A stretch of 64,000 bases of DNA, taken from NCBI GenBank assembly GCA_009739215.1, contig VSJF01000005.1, positions 1,178,001-1,242,000 of the forward strand, in the 5' to 3' direction. Position numbers and translations under genes: made by a program. Shown one piece after another: positions 34,135 through 46,958 of the stretch (its first letter is position 1; each line of letters opens with the position of its first letter). The stretch comes from Floccularia luteovirens. Lineage: Eukaryota; Basidiomycota; Agaricomycetes; Agaricales; Squamanitaceae. The notes under the pieces were generated by a model. It searched no databases, was not told where the DNA came from, and saw only the letters and a list, made by a program, of their open reading frames with translations.

Positions 34135-37100
34135 CTAGTTTGTATCAATGATAGTGCGCCCAGGATCCGTACCAAAATATAAGATGGTAACATCACCACA
34201 TTTAGATTGTACAGCGAAATAATCACCCCAAGACAATTGTCCATTTACAATTCTCCCATCTCGCCTTCGCCTTGACTCAGGCAACCAACATAACTTCCTT
34301 CCATCCACCCTACGTGTTACCCACCCGTAGTCATCAAGGTAATACTCACTGCTCCTTTCCACCTCTGTATTCCACCTGTGTTCTTCGACATCGACGCTTG
34401 TTCCTTCTTCCCACCTAAATATGAGTTCATTCTCCCAAGATTTGAAGTATAACATCTTGCTATCATACGAGAATTCTAAGTAGTGTGTAGGACCTCTATC
34501 ATAGACCTGGAGCCTCTTGGCTAGTGCGCCTGTCTTCACGTCGAAAACATCTACGTAGTGGCGTGTATGCACAGCAAGCCAGCGACTATTAAGTGACCAA
34601 GCAAACATTCCGCCTTCACCACAGAAAAAAGGTTGTGACTGCTCTGTCGACCTGAGATCCCATATTTGCACACCCCCTTCGGTCCGAGCTGCGAGCAACT
34701 GCGTATCAGGAGAAAATGAGGCAGAATATACGTTTTCGTCCCACGATATCTTGATCTCGCACAACTGCAATCCGGATTGTGGACACAGAACACTGAGTCG
34801 ATCTCGTCTTATTACAGCAATACGTGAGCCGTCTGTCGAAAACAGCATGAAGTCCAATTTTAAAAATATGTCGGGTAACAGAAAATCAAAAATTGATGGT
34901 GTGGTTTGGGGTGGTTGTGGGTATACGCGTTGAGTCAGATCCCATACTTGAATGTATTTACCCTTGGAAGATACAAGTCGATCGTTGTCTGATGAAAACG
35001 ACCTCGGCATGACGTCACTGTCAGCCAATATGTCCGGTAATTTCCGAGTTCGAGGGTCCCAAATGGAGATGTCACTATCCTGACCCGAAATCGCTCCGTG
35101 TGGTGACACAGTCAACCATGGCGAAGGATGTTGGTAAGCATGGATGGGCTCGCCAGTCTTCCAGTCCCAGAGTACTCTGACTGTATCATCTCCACAACAT
35201 GCGATGACTTGTGTATCGTTACCCAAAAACTGCACATCATGACAATGCCAGTCTTCCGGCACCTGTAACTCTATGAAATCGCCCTTTCCGATATCCCGGA
35301 TATGTAGGCCTTTTCCTTCTGGTGTATTGATTGCATGGTTCGCATTCTTGGAGATGGCTTGTATGTCTGCTATTTTGATCACCTTGGTAACCTCGATATC
35401 TTTCCCAGGTGTTATAGTCAATACATGCATCAACTTGTCCGCCATGACAATGATCCGCGTTCCAGTTGGGTTCCAAACAATGTGTCTTCCCTTGTCTTGT
35501 ATATCTTGTATGTGCACCTGTGCACATGATGCGGTGTTCCACACCCGAACTGAATTATCTTTTGAACAGGAAACGATATGCTTCCCATCTGGTGCCCAAG
35601 CCAGACAAAAAACATCCGCTCGTACAACCATAGTTTTCTTGAGCATTCCAGTGCTAGCATCCCATATTTGCACAACACCAGCCTCTGTACCAGAAGCTAA
35701 AAAGAGTCCGTCTGGAGAGAATACTGCACATTTGACCCAGGAATCCGTTTCAATGACACGTAATAAAGGTCCCCACGTGAATGTGCGGGGTGTCGTCATG
35801 TGTGTCGTGTAGTGAATACGGTCAGGTTTGTTGGTGGAAGAATACAGAGACACCAGTTTTCACGATGGAGACAATGGGAGTGCAGAATTGTATATGTGGC
35901 CAGTGCATTTGTTGACGGGTGTAAAGAACTGAAGAACGAGACGGTAAACATCATTCATTAGTTCAGGTACCAAAGCCACATCAGAGTCTCGCGTTTTTAT
36001 GGACGCATTATTCTAATAAACGCTTCAAATTCTGGCATAATGAGTAGGGTATAAAAATATATTCACCTCGAGGAGCCATTTTCGTGCTCTACCTGATGCT
36101 GTCACAGCTATTTCCAGCCGGTTCAAATACACTAACACCTCCACCCACGCCAACAGTTTTGTCGAAGTGAACTCTACCAAAAGTTTCATGATCTCCGTAG
36201 TCATCGCACTTTTGGATAAGTGCGTAGCCCAATGCATGCATGCATACTGAAGCTGTTCGGGAATGAATTCATTAATGCGCTTTTGTAGGTCCGGGATATC
36301 TCTTTTGAAAACCAATGGATCTTCTAGCCGACACACATTTTCGACCAATAATGGTGTCGGGGTTGTTGTCGCCATTATGTTCAGGCAATCGAGTGCTAAA
36401 CGGCCATGGTGCACTGAAGCATCAGTGTAGAACAGATCATCCGTACACCGCTCCTTATCGACAAGGAACTGCGGGAAGCTGGCGTGTAGAACTCGAAACT
36501 CCTCGTTCTGGCCTTCGGGCATCAAGATCACGGATCCAAGTCGATCTAACACAGATCTCGCATCGTCCACACGTACACCAGTTATTTCGCAGAGCACCGT
36601 CGTCGATACGTGGTCTTCAAGCACCGCAATGCTTCCAAGCACAGTCTGAACCCACCCTTTGAAACGTGGGAGGTGCTGGAATACATCAAGAAACGCTCTC
36701 TGTAGCACAGTTAGATATAGTTGGTCAAGTTGCCAAAGATTCGAAGCACCGTCAGTGGAATTGTCGGATAGTAGAGTGTCGAGTGTTTCGACTGCATGAT
36801 GTGGATCCAGTTTCAAGCAATTAACCACAGTGGCGGCGTAAATGAATAATCCACCCGCATGACGGGTCAGGTCCTCGATTACCGTTGGTCGTGCATTAGA
36901 TATCTTCCCCCAAAAACTCAAAGCCTTGATCTTCTTCCCGAAAAAAAGCATGACATCCCCATCGACGACAACCTTCGGGATATCTTGTAGTTTGAATGGT
37001 TTAGCCACATTTCGGAATTCAACAGAATCCAAAGCATCCTAAATATGCAGCTCTGGGCGTGTAGTGATCAGAACACGCAGTGGGAATGGGATTTCTGGGA

Positions 37101-38526
37101 TTCGTCGCATAAACAGGTAAAGTAATCCCACCACATCGTCCTGTGCTGATTCGGTGCATTCATCTAAAGCATCGATAATGATAGTTAATCGAGGGTGAGA
37201 CGAGGGAACGTTCTTCAGAGGTTTGAATATAAGATCTTCGAAGTCCGGTTCCAGTTGTTGACCATGTTTTCCTTTCTTGATGTAGGCATCGGCAGCAACT
37301 GCAATATGGTGATAAATTAGGGAATGGTTCCGTGCAAGTTGATAGGCAATGGTTGGCAAGACATGTCGAGCAGTATTCAACTTTGCTGCATTGTGGACAA
37401 AGAAAAATGAGGCTGCAAGTTTACTGCGATCGTCCAGTTTTTTTGCCAAGGAATAGGCAATTGTTGACTTTCCCGTTCCCGCGCCGCCACTGAGTACGTA
37501 GATTCGGGGATCATATCCGCTCTCAGGATCTGGTCCATCGGTCCATTGTTCAAGCTCGCGGAGTAAGTCAGTTCTTGTACCCTCGAGGACGCCTGATGTT
37601 GTTGGATTCAAAGACGACGAGTACCGGGCATTAACGAAAGGAAGACTCTCTAGCGCTTTTTCATTGACTAACGAAAAAAATCGATATCAATTAGAGGTAA
37701 TCAGGAGTGGTGACCCATACATACTATTGTTATTTTGAGCGTCTTTCATAGCCTGCAGTTGCGTCAGAAACGAAAACCATCGCTTTATAATAAAATGGGG
37801 AATCACCTCAACAGCACGCCACAAGTTCTCCGCAATATCATCGACGAGCATTTCTATCGTGATCTGGCCTTGAATCTTTATCATTTTAAATAAGACTGAG
37901 AAGACGAGTTTCGTAATGAGTGCAAAGTAAATAACGAACCTCAAAGTTTCTAGTGGCTTCTTCAACCCCTGCTTTAAGACTTGATAATATGTCCGCATTG
38001 CTATTGCTGTGCAAACTCCCCGCGAGGAAAGATCCCTCACTCAGTTTTTCCGCTTCGGATTTCAAACCCTCCAATTTTCTATAGCAAAATTTCAGGTGAG
38101 GTTTAGTTGTAGAAGATATTACAACGGACTGGTTGAGTATGGATACCCTCTGTTTTAGTTCAGGGGATATTATGTACTTGCTTTCTGCGCGATCACCATC
38201 TTGTTCTCCGTCGTGGTTGTTGACTTTGCTGACAGCCAGCTCCAACGTACTGTTCACGATATTTGCGAGATCCAATATGTTGTTCGCGAGTTCTCTTCGC
38301 GTTCTCTCATTTCCTCTTGTTTTCTTTGCACGAATTAATGAACGCAACAAAGTGTGGTATGGGAACTTGCCAAGACCATTCCGATGATGACAGATAAAGC
38401 TGAAGGAACAACATCCAGTCCAGGGATTGGACACAGAGTCAGCAGTCCCTTTCCTGTATCTAAGACCTGTTTTGCATTATGCAGCACACTATCAATTCTC
38501 CGATCCGCTGCAGACGTATTCGACAT
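34135..38526 (-). pseudogene. NACHT-WD40 copy 3 (unit B), two nonsense codons
   Basis: The exon pattern matches copy 2, from start MSNTSAADRRIDSVL at 38526 through helical N-terminus (LCPIPGL), NACHT (GGAGTGKST, IIIDALDEC) and WD40 repeats. Two in-frame stops break it: TAG at 37039-37041 (CAG in copy 2, within RPELHI-Q-DAL) and TGA at 35860-35862 (TGC in copy 2, within LSPS-C-KLVSL). Otherwise the frame is continuous, so the decay looks recent. A product ending in NACHT (helical domain plus P-loop) could still be made if the gene is expressed. Confidence 0.85.
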
Positions 38527-40235
38527 CGACTCAAAATTTTAGTCAGTGGGTAATGGTATCAAGTCTGTTACAATATCGAACCGGTAGTTTCGGTGGGAGG
38601 AGCCTCAGGGTGGGTGGGAAAGCGCACATACGGTTCCATGCCCTTTACCACACATTTTATAGCACCTTAGGCGCCCTCGCTCACGTTGCTGCAAGAAGCC
38701 GATTGCATTGCTTACAGGCTCTATCTATTCCAGTGCGGCTAAGAATGTCGAACAAGTTACTTTCCATCCCTAGCTGGTGATTCATGCATAAGAACGTTTC
38801 CGCACTCTCTTGCACCAAAAGTAATACATGACTTACCGGTCCTTGAGTATGTTGCAGATATTCGTGTAAGTAAGTAGAGACTGTTTGGATCATTCCTTAT
38901 TCCCACGGCTGCACTTCTCAGCATCAATGTGGTAGTAACAAGACATTGCCCTGGGACTGCTAATGGACCTAAGTACCTTCTTTCCAGCGTTCGACTACGA
39001 CAAACGACGAAAAGCTGGCTGTACACATGTGAAGCGTACAGTTCACGTTCGTGCATATGCTTCAACTCCAAACACAAACCTCTCTACGAACCTCTGCAAC
39101 AAACAATTTCATTGTTTCTTGTCGTGTTCCCATTTCCTAACCTCCCTTCCTCTCTTTTAAAAAAATCCATTTTGTCTAACTGTCACTCCTTTATCTCAGT
39201 TTCATTCTTATTACTATATGATCCCACACTGAACGTTTACACCGGTTGAGGCGAAGCCTTTTTCCTATCAAATCGCCATTGGGGCAGAACCGGAACTAAA
39301 ATATGTTGGACTACTAGTGGGTCGTGGATTGTTGTAAGAAACGAACAGCAACTGCCAACAACTTGTCAGCTCAGTTGCGTCATAAGATTGCTCAGAATGG
39401 TCTCTTAAGCAATAAACCATCTGCAAGACGAGCATACACCTGGCGCTGGTTTGAAGCAGCAGATGAAATATCGAGGGCCATGTTATGATAGGTGTGAGTA
39501 GCAAATACACAGAGGAGCAGTGCTGAATTGAATTTTATCACTTATATTCATCATATCGTGACAGGTTAATAAAATGGAGGTACCACAAACAATACAAACT
39601 GTTCCCCAATATGTTGTATTGTTTCATTTTTGCTGGAAATGTCATTTTGACCTCATGGTGTGGTATCAGCGCTGTGACAACAATTGGCTACAACAGGGTA
39701 CAATGCGGACATACCACGAGGGGTTGACAGTGTGGAGGCAAAGTTCACATAACCATATGTGACTATAGAAGAATCAATAGTCAGTGATATTGATCTGCAT
39801 CAACAGATTTTGATGACAGTATGATAACTGGCATGGTGGCATTCACACTCATGCCAAGAGGCTATACTGGGCGGACGTGGGTATGGGGAATGTCTTAAAC
39901 GCGGTCAGTACTTACATGAATATCTGTAACATATCGGAACAGTAAGTCAGATAACTACTTATAATGTGGCAAGAGAGTCAGGAAAAGTTCTTATGCATGG
40001 ATCACCGGCTAGGCATACAAAGTAACTTGTTCAACATTTTTAGATCCGGAAGATAGACATGATGAATTGATTTTATAGTAACATGTGCAACTAAGGTGCT
40101 GTAAAATGTGTGGTCAAGGCTGTAGAATCAATTTGCTCTTTCCCACCCACTCTGAAGCTGCTCCCATTGAAATTTTTGGTACGATGTTGTGATACACTTA
40201 CTATCATTACTCACTGACGAAAATTTATGAGATAG
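38527..40235. other. Spacer between inverted NACHT-WD40 copies 3 and 4
   Basis: The 5' ends of copies 3 (minus) and 4 (plus) face away from this 1.7 kb. It contains the shared upstream segment of copy 3 (about 38640-38760), its inverted match near 40000-40110, and a 75 bp piece at 38938-39013 that matches 20242-20330. No gene is supported in the remainder. Confidence 0.5.
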
Positions 40236-43200
40236 ATGTCGTGTTTCAGGGATTCGTCTGTAGCAGACCAAATAATCGATGACGTGCTTTTCAATGCAAA
40301 GCAAGTTTTAGATGGCACAAAGGGATTGCTGGCTCTATGTCCAATCCATGGACTGGATGCAGTTCCTGCGACTTTGTCTGTCATTATCAGAATGGTGTTG
40401 GTAAGTTCCTAAAACGCAATTGTTACGTTCATTGATTTGTGCAAAGAAAACAAGGGGAAATGAGATTGCACGAAATGATCTGGCGAAGCAGATACTTACT
40501 CTCGCAAATATCGTGAAAAATACATTGGAACTGGCTGACCGTAAAGTCAATGACCATGACAGAGAACAAAACGGTGTTCGCACAAACAGCAAGTACATAA
40601 TATCCCCTGAGCTAGAAAACAGGGTATCCATACTCAACCAGTTCGTTGTAATATCTTCTACAACTAAGCCATTACCTGAAAACTTTCTATAGGAAATTGG
40701 AGAGTCTGGTGCCCGAAGCACAAAAATTGAGTGAGGGATCATTCTTCACCAGGTGTTTGCACAGCAATAGCAATGCAGACACATTATCAAGACTCAAAGG
40801 AGGTGTTGAAGAAGCCACTAAAAACTTTTCGGTTCGTCATTTACTCTATATTGATTGGGAATCTTGCCTCCTGATTTTATTTTCAAGCTTCATGGCCAAA
40901 TCACTATAGAGATGCTGATCAACAGTATCGCGGAAAACTTGGAGCATGCTGTTGAGGTCATTCCTCATTTCTCTTGTAGCGGGATGAATTTCGTTTCTGA
41001 TTCAACTACGGGCTATAGCAATCACTCGTGATGAAATAACAACTACTCGTGGTGAGATAATAATAAGCCACAACGAAATAAAAAAGATTCACAGTGAAGA
41101 TGGTATGTATGACTCACCATTATTTCATTCCCGATTATCTTGAAATGATTTCAATTTCTTTCGTTAGTCAACGAAAAAGCACTAAAAGATCTCCCTTTTG
41201 TTAATGCATCATACTCATCATCTTTGAATCCAACAACATCGGGCGTCCTCGAGGGTACAAGAACTGACCTGCTCTACGAGCTTGAACAGTGGACCGACGG
41301 ATCAGACCTTCAAAGTGGGTATGATCCCCGAATCTACGTGCTCAGTGGCGGCGCGGGAACGGGAAAGTCAACAATTGCCTATTCCTTGGCAAAAAAACTG
41401 GACGATCGCAACGGACTTGCAGCCTCATTTTTCTTTGTCCACAATGCAGCAAAGTTGAATACTGCTCGACATGTCTTGCCAACCATTGCCTATCAACTTG
41501 CACGGAACCATTCCCAAATTTATCCCCATATTGCGGCTGCAGCTGATGCCTACATCAAGAAAGGAAAACATGGTCAACAACTGGAACCAGACTTCGAAGA
41601 TCTTGTAATCAAGTCTCTGCAGAACGTTCCTTCGTCTCACCCTCGAATCACAATCATCATCGATGCCTTGGACGAGTGCACCGAATCAGCACAGAATGAT
41701 GTGGTACGATTACTTTACCTGTTTATGCGACGCATCCCAGAAATCCCATTCCCGCTGCGTGTTTTGGTCACTACGCGCCCGGAGTTGCATATTCAGGATG
41801 CTCTAAATGATGTTGATTTCAAAAAAGTCACTAAACCATTCAAACTACAAGACATCCCGACGGCTATTGTTGATAAAGATATTAGTCTGTTCTTGAGCGA
41901 GAAGATCGGGGGTTTGAGATGTTGGGAGGATATCTAATGCACGGCCCACTGTAATCAAGGACCTGACCCATCATGCAGGTGGACTATTCATTTACGCTGC
42001 AACCATAGTTAATGTCTTGAAAAACGATAAACATCACGCAGCTGAAACTATCGACACTCTACTATCCGACAATCCCACAGATGCTGCGTTCAGTCTTAGG
42101 CGACTTGACCGACTATATCTGGCTGTGTTAAAGAGAGCATTCGGTGATGATGATCTCCAAAGCGCTCGTCTCAAGGAATGGATTCAGACTGTGCTTGGAA
42201 GCATTGCACTCCTTGAAGACCATGTATCAACGACGGTACTCCAGAATATAGCTGGTATACGTATCAAGGATGCGCTATCTGTATTGTAGCGGCTTAGATC
42301 GGTAATCTTGTTGCCAGAGGATCGGAACAATGAGGTTCGAGTCCTCCATGCCAGTTTTCCGCAGTTCCTTGTCGATGAAAAACGGTGTACGGATAAATCA
42401 TTCTATATTGATGCTTCAGTGCACCATAGCAGTCTAGCACTCGATTGCCTAAACATAATGACAACGACACCGCTATTAGTCAAGAACATATGTCGGCTAG
42501 AAGATATGTTGTTACCCAGAAGTGACATCCCGGATCTACAAGATCGCATAAAAAAATTCATTCCGGAACACCTTCGGTATGCATGCATGCACTGGGTTAC
42601 ACACTTATTGAAAAGTACAATGACTCCGGAGATTATGAAACGTTTGGAAGAGTTCACTTTTGACAAAACTACTAGCATGGGTGGAGGTGTTAGTGTATTT
42701 GAACCGACTGGACATAGCTGTGACAGATCAGGTAAAGCACGGAAATGGCTTCTCGAGGTGAATATCTTTGACACCCTACTCGTTATGCCACAATTTGAAG
42801 CGTTTATCAGAATGATGTGTTTACAAAAATGCGAGATGATATGGCTGTGATACCCGACATAATAACTGATGTTTACCGTCTCGTTCTTCAATTCTTTTCA
42901 CCCATCGACGATTGCACTGGGCACATATACAATTCTGCACTCTTGTTCTCTCCATCCTGCAAACTGGCTGCTCTGAATTCTCCCATCAACAAACCTAACC
43001 GTATTCACCACATGGTACACATGATCACACCCCGCACACCCACCTGGGGACCTTTATTACGTATCATTGAAACAGATTCCTGGGTCGATTGTGCAGCATT
43101 CTCTCCAGACGGACTCTTTTTAGCTTCTAGTTTAGGGGCTGGCGTTGTGCAAATCTGGGACACTAGCACTGGAATGCTCAAGAAGACTTTGGTTGCGGGA

Positions 43201-44618
43201 GTGGTTATTTGTTGTCTGGCTTGGGCACCGGACGGGAAGCATATCATTTCCTGTTCGAAAGATGATTCGGTTCGGGTGTGGAACACTGCATCAGGCGCAC
43301 AGGTGCACATACAAGATCTACAAGACGAGAGAAGAAACATTGCTTGGAACCCAAATGGAACGCAGATCATTGTCACGTCAGAAAAGTTGACGCATGTATT
43401 GACTATAACACCTGGAAAATGTATCGAACTTGCCAATGTGATCGAGATAGAAGACGTACAAGCAATCTCCAAGAATGCGAACCATGCAATTAGTACACCA
43501 AAGTATAAACGCATATGTATCTGGGATATCGGAAAGGGCGACTTCATTGAGTTACAATTGCCGGAAAACCTGTTTTTTTGCCATGTGGAGTTTTGGGACA
43601 ATGATACACAAGTCATCGCATGTTGTGGAGATGGGACAGTCAGAGTCTGGGACTGGAAGACTGGCGAGCTCATTCATCTGTTCCAACATCCTGTCACTTT
43701 ACACAGGTTGACTGTGTCACCACATGGAGATCTCTTTGTGATTCGGGATAATAGTGGCATCTTCATTTGGAACCCTTGAATTCGGGAATTACCGGACATA
43801 TTGACCGACACTGACGTCATCCCTTGGTCGTTTTCATCAGACAACGAACGACTTGTATCTTCCAAGGATAAATCCATTCAAGTATGGGACCTGACTCAAC
43901 GCGCACCACAGCCATCCCAAACCAGATCATCTCTAATCAACTTCATGGTGTTTTCGACAGACGGCTCACGTATTGCTGTAGTAAGTTGGGATCGAGTCAG
44001 TGTTCTGTGTCCACAATCCGGATTGCAGTTGTGCCAGCTCCTGATAAATGCAGGTTCTGCCTCATTTTCTCCTGATACGCAGATGCTCGTAGTTCAAACC
44101 CGAGAGGGGACGCACATATGGTATCTCAGCTCGACAGAGCTGTCACAACCTTATAGCGAAATTTTTGCAATAGTCGCTGGCTTGCTATGCATACACGCAA
44201 CTATATAGAGGTTTTCGACGCGAAGACATGCGCACTGGCCAAGAGACTCGAGGCCTGTGCATTTGATCCATGGCACAGATGCTTGGAATTTTCGCACGAT
44301 AACACGATGTTATACTTCAAATCTGGGGAGAATGAATTCATATTTAGATGGGAAGAAGGAACATGCGTCGGTGTCGAAGAACATAGGTGGAATACAGGGG
44401 TGGGAAGTAGCAGTGGGTATTCCCTTGATCGCGACGGGTGGGTAACACGTAGGGTGGATAGAAGGAGGATGTGTTGGTTGCCTATGTCAAGAAGATATTG
44501 GGTCCCAGATGCAGAAACATCTTGCGGTGATTATTATGCTGTGGGAACCGAAAGTGGCGATGTTACCATCTTATATTCTGGTACTGATCCTGGGCGCACT
44601 GTCGTTGATTCAAACTAG
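40236..44618 (+). pseudogene. NACHT-WD40 copy 4 (unit C), heavily disrupted
   Basis: This is an inverted relative of copies 2 and 3. The start MSCFRDSS (40236) matches copy 2, and the first exon reads cleanly (LCPIHGLDAVP). Damage along the frame: a 1 nt insertion near 40680 ending at TAG 40690-40692; a 2 nt deletion near 41925 ending at TAA 41935-41937; TAG at 42287-42289; paired small indels near 42660-42740; TGA at 43777-43779 (CGA in copy 2); and a frameshift near 44150. The P-loop GGAGTGKST and many WD repeats (FLASSLGAGVVQIWDT) are still readable. The NACHT-WD40 intron boundary is conserved. Confidence 0.88.
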
Positions 44619-44639
44619 TACATTTCATTTACGGATATG

Positions 44640-45480
44640 TGCAATATTTTAAATACAAAATTATTACTTTGTAACCGAGCATACTTGACCTGGGGCGAAT
44701 TCTGAAAAGGAGATAGGACTTGACTTGGATCTGTAGCGGCTGTGGTATCGGACATATTTGTGGACGTGTTTGTGTTTTGGGAAAGTAGACTGTTTTTGGT
44801 GGCGTGGAGAACTGCCAGTATGTTTGAAATTTTAGGATCGGGTGGTGCTTTCATTGGTGTCTGTGGCTATTGAAAATTTTTTTCCATTTACCCTCCTTTT
44901 CCTCATCCTCGCCTGCATATTTTCTTTTCAGCGGTTTCGACGCAGAGTGATGGGTTCTGTCATCTTTGTGTAGTGTAAGTTATTCATAGCTTCTTTCCTA
45001 GCTTCACACTTGGCCTCGATAAATTCTAACATTGTCCCGCTAAAGTGAGTGTTCAAACGTTCAACCGTATATCCACATGTACCTGCCTCACGTCCTTTCT
45101 CATCAAAGTGATCAGAGGTGGGAATTTGTGGGAACGTCAGCTTGCTTTTGTGTGCCTTTCAACATCCATCTCAAGTCTCTCTTGTGGAGTTTGTTGCTAC
45201 GAATTTGCTGATATCTGTTTTTTCAATTTTTCGTCTTGTGCGAGTTCTGCAAAAGTGTTATACGTGTCCTTGGCTTTGGCAAAAAGTGAAACTGGGAGCT
45301 CGTCGTTCTTGCCTAACCATTTCTCTAATTGCGTACCGATAGTGAGGAACTTGATGTATCTCCGCTGTGATACTAACATGACGTTAAACATATAACCTAT
45401 CAAAGAAAAGGGTACGACTTACGGGTCCTTGTCTAAAGACGAAAGAAAGTTCCGGTTCCAGAAGGATCTGAACTCATTTT
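44640..45480 (-). pseudogene. Unrecognised duplicated gene, unit C copy (inverted, truncated)
   Basis: On the minus strand this repeats blocks of 20.9-22.1 kb: SFWNRNFLSSLDKDP with its GTAAGT donor, MFNVMLVSQRR, and the Asn/Thr tail (NTNTSTNMSDTTAAT). An internal part is replaced by a clean open block FLTIGTQLEKWLGKNDELP, FAKAKDTYNTFAELAQDEKL that survives only as out-of-frame traces in units A and B. Stops separate the blocks. It lies directly downstream of copy 4, as expected for an inverted segment. Confidence 0.5.
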
Positions 45481-45928
45481 GGTCGTTTAGTAATCGTCGT
45501 TGTGTTAAGCACTCTGGGCACCCATACATCAGATAAGTATACAACCTCTCCGATTTTGCCAGCTTGGGGAGGACCAAGGCGAACGAGTTTGGATTTTAAG
45601 TGGCGGGTTAACAACGTTGCGGCTATATTGAAAATTTTAATGATCCTTCGTGCCAAATTCTATATGAACTTCAGCCATCCAAGCGAGGAGTTACTCGATC
45701 AGTTGCGTTTATAAGAGTCAGCTAGCTAGCTGGCGAGGGCCACATTGCTCATGAACTATGTAGATGACTATGACATACAGTATTGTCGAGTGCTTGGCAA
45801 TGTATACATGAGAATGGAGTATTGCGATGACGTCATGACATGAGGATGCTCTCGAATTATAAAGTCGTTCCAATACGAACTCATATTCAATAATTTAATC
45901 CCCACAATCAGAAATAACGCTGTTAACA

Positions 45929-46516
45929 ATGCCCGAGACAAGAAGTGGCAAACGCACCTCGCTGTCACCATCCTCAACCAGCAAAAATATCCCCCCTCCT
46001 CGCACAAGTAGCGCCACCCGTCGCGTAGATCCTCCGCTGGCGAACATCAGTCTTCACAAGTTTATTTACATCCTCGCGTTGCTCACCAGCTTACTTGCCG
46101 CTTACTTCTCGTACCGAACCATACAATATAAAAGTGAGGCAGGCGGCTGGTGGAATCTTGCTGTCGGCCGTAGGCCACCACAAATGCAGAATTACGACAG
46201 CGCAGGTACGGGTAGCAAGCACAAGGGGCAAAGAGAAAGTGTAGAAGAGAGAATCAATGGACTTGCAAGTGCGCTTGGTATGCCATCCAGTGAGCTTGCG
46301 TCCGCAATTGCAGTTGCTGTGCGGCAGTATGTGCCACCTGCAAGCTTGTCCTCTGTTGCTGCGCGGGAGTCTGGAACAGCCGTTGACGTCTTGGTGCATG
46401 GCGGGAAGGAGGGTGAGACTACGTTGAACTCTGTCCCCGAGAAGACTGCAACTCCAGGGGTTGTTGGTGGAGTTGTGAGCGGGATGGAATCATTTGTGGG
46501 AATGGACGAACCCTGA
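45929..46516 (+). CDS. Single-pass membrane protein of unknown function
   Basis: An intact single-exon frame of 195 residues. The N-terminus is basic and Ser/Pro-rich (MPETRSGKRTSLSPSSTSK), followed by one hydrophobic helix (FIYILALLTSLLAAYFSY, about residues 46-63), then GGWWNLAVG and a helical Ala-rich segment (VEERINGLASALGMPSSELA) and a Gly/Val-rich tail. Likely topology is a short cytosolic N-terminus and one TM anchor. No named family is recognised. The partly decayed copy at 29.35 kb keeps the soluble part best, which supports real coding sequence. Confidence 0.65.
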   Translation: MPETRSGKRTSLSPSSTSKNIPPPRTSSATRRVDPPLANISLHKFIYILALLTSLLAAYFSYRTIQYKSEAGGWWNLAVGRRPPQMQNYDSAGTGSKHKGQRESVEERINGLASALGMPSSELASAIAVAVRQYVPPASLSSVAARESGTAVDVLVHGGKEGETTLNSVPEKTATPGVVGGVVSGMESFVGMDEP

Positions 46517-46958
46517 TTTATGTTATCCTTGGAAATGACTGTTCATTGTCACTGTTTACTACTTTTTGTCGTCAATAGCTTTTGCATGATACTCAACGCG
46601 ACTTTCAACGTTCATATCAATCATATACTACACTTCTAGTCGTAGCATAACAGATCACGGTAATATCCAAAGCATTGTGTAGATTGCCAGTGGCCTGAAC
46701 ATATTCTGTATTTGCGTAGTAGGAAATTCTTAACAAAGTTGACCCCGCACTTTAAAACAGATATAAACATGATACTTATGTACCACGATATTTTAGCGTT
46801 TGCTTCAAATTTCAATGCATGTTTCTGGAGGTTACGTAACCTCCTCCTTCGGAAGCAAACAAAGCTCAGCAATGGCGCACCCTTCAATACTCTTCTAACA
46901 TAAATTACTATCCTTACATTACTATTCTTCATACTATTATTCTAACGACATTCACAAA

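Noticed and set aside
45474..45714. Opposing short frames near the end of unit C
   Set aside because: Neither is retained in units A or B as a common frame, so they are likely chance frames beside the decayed gene.
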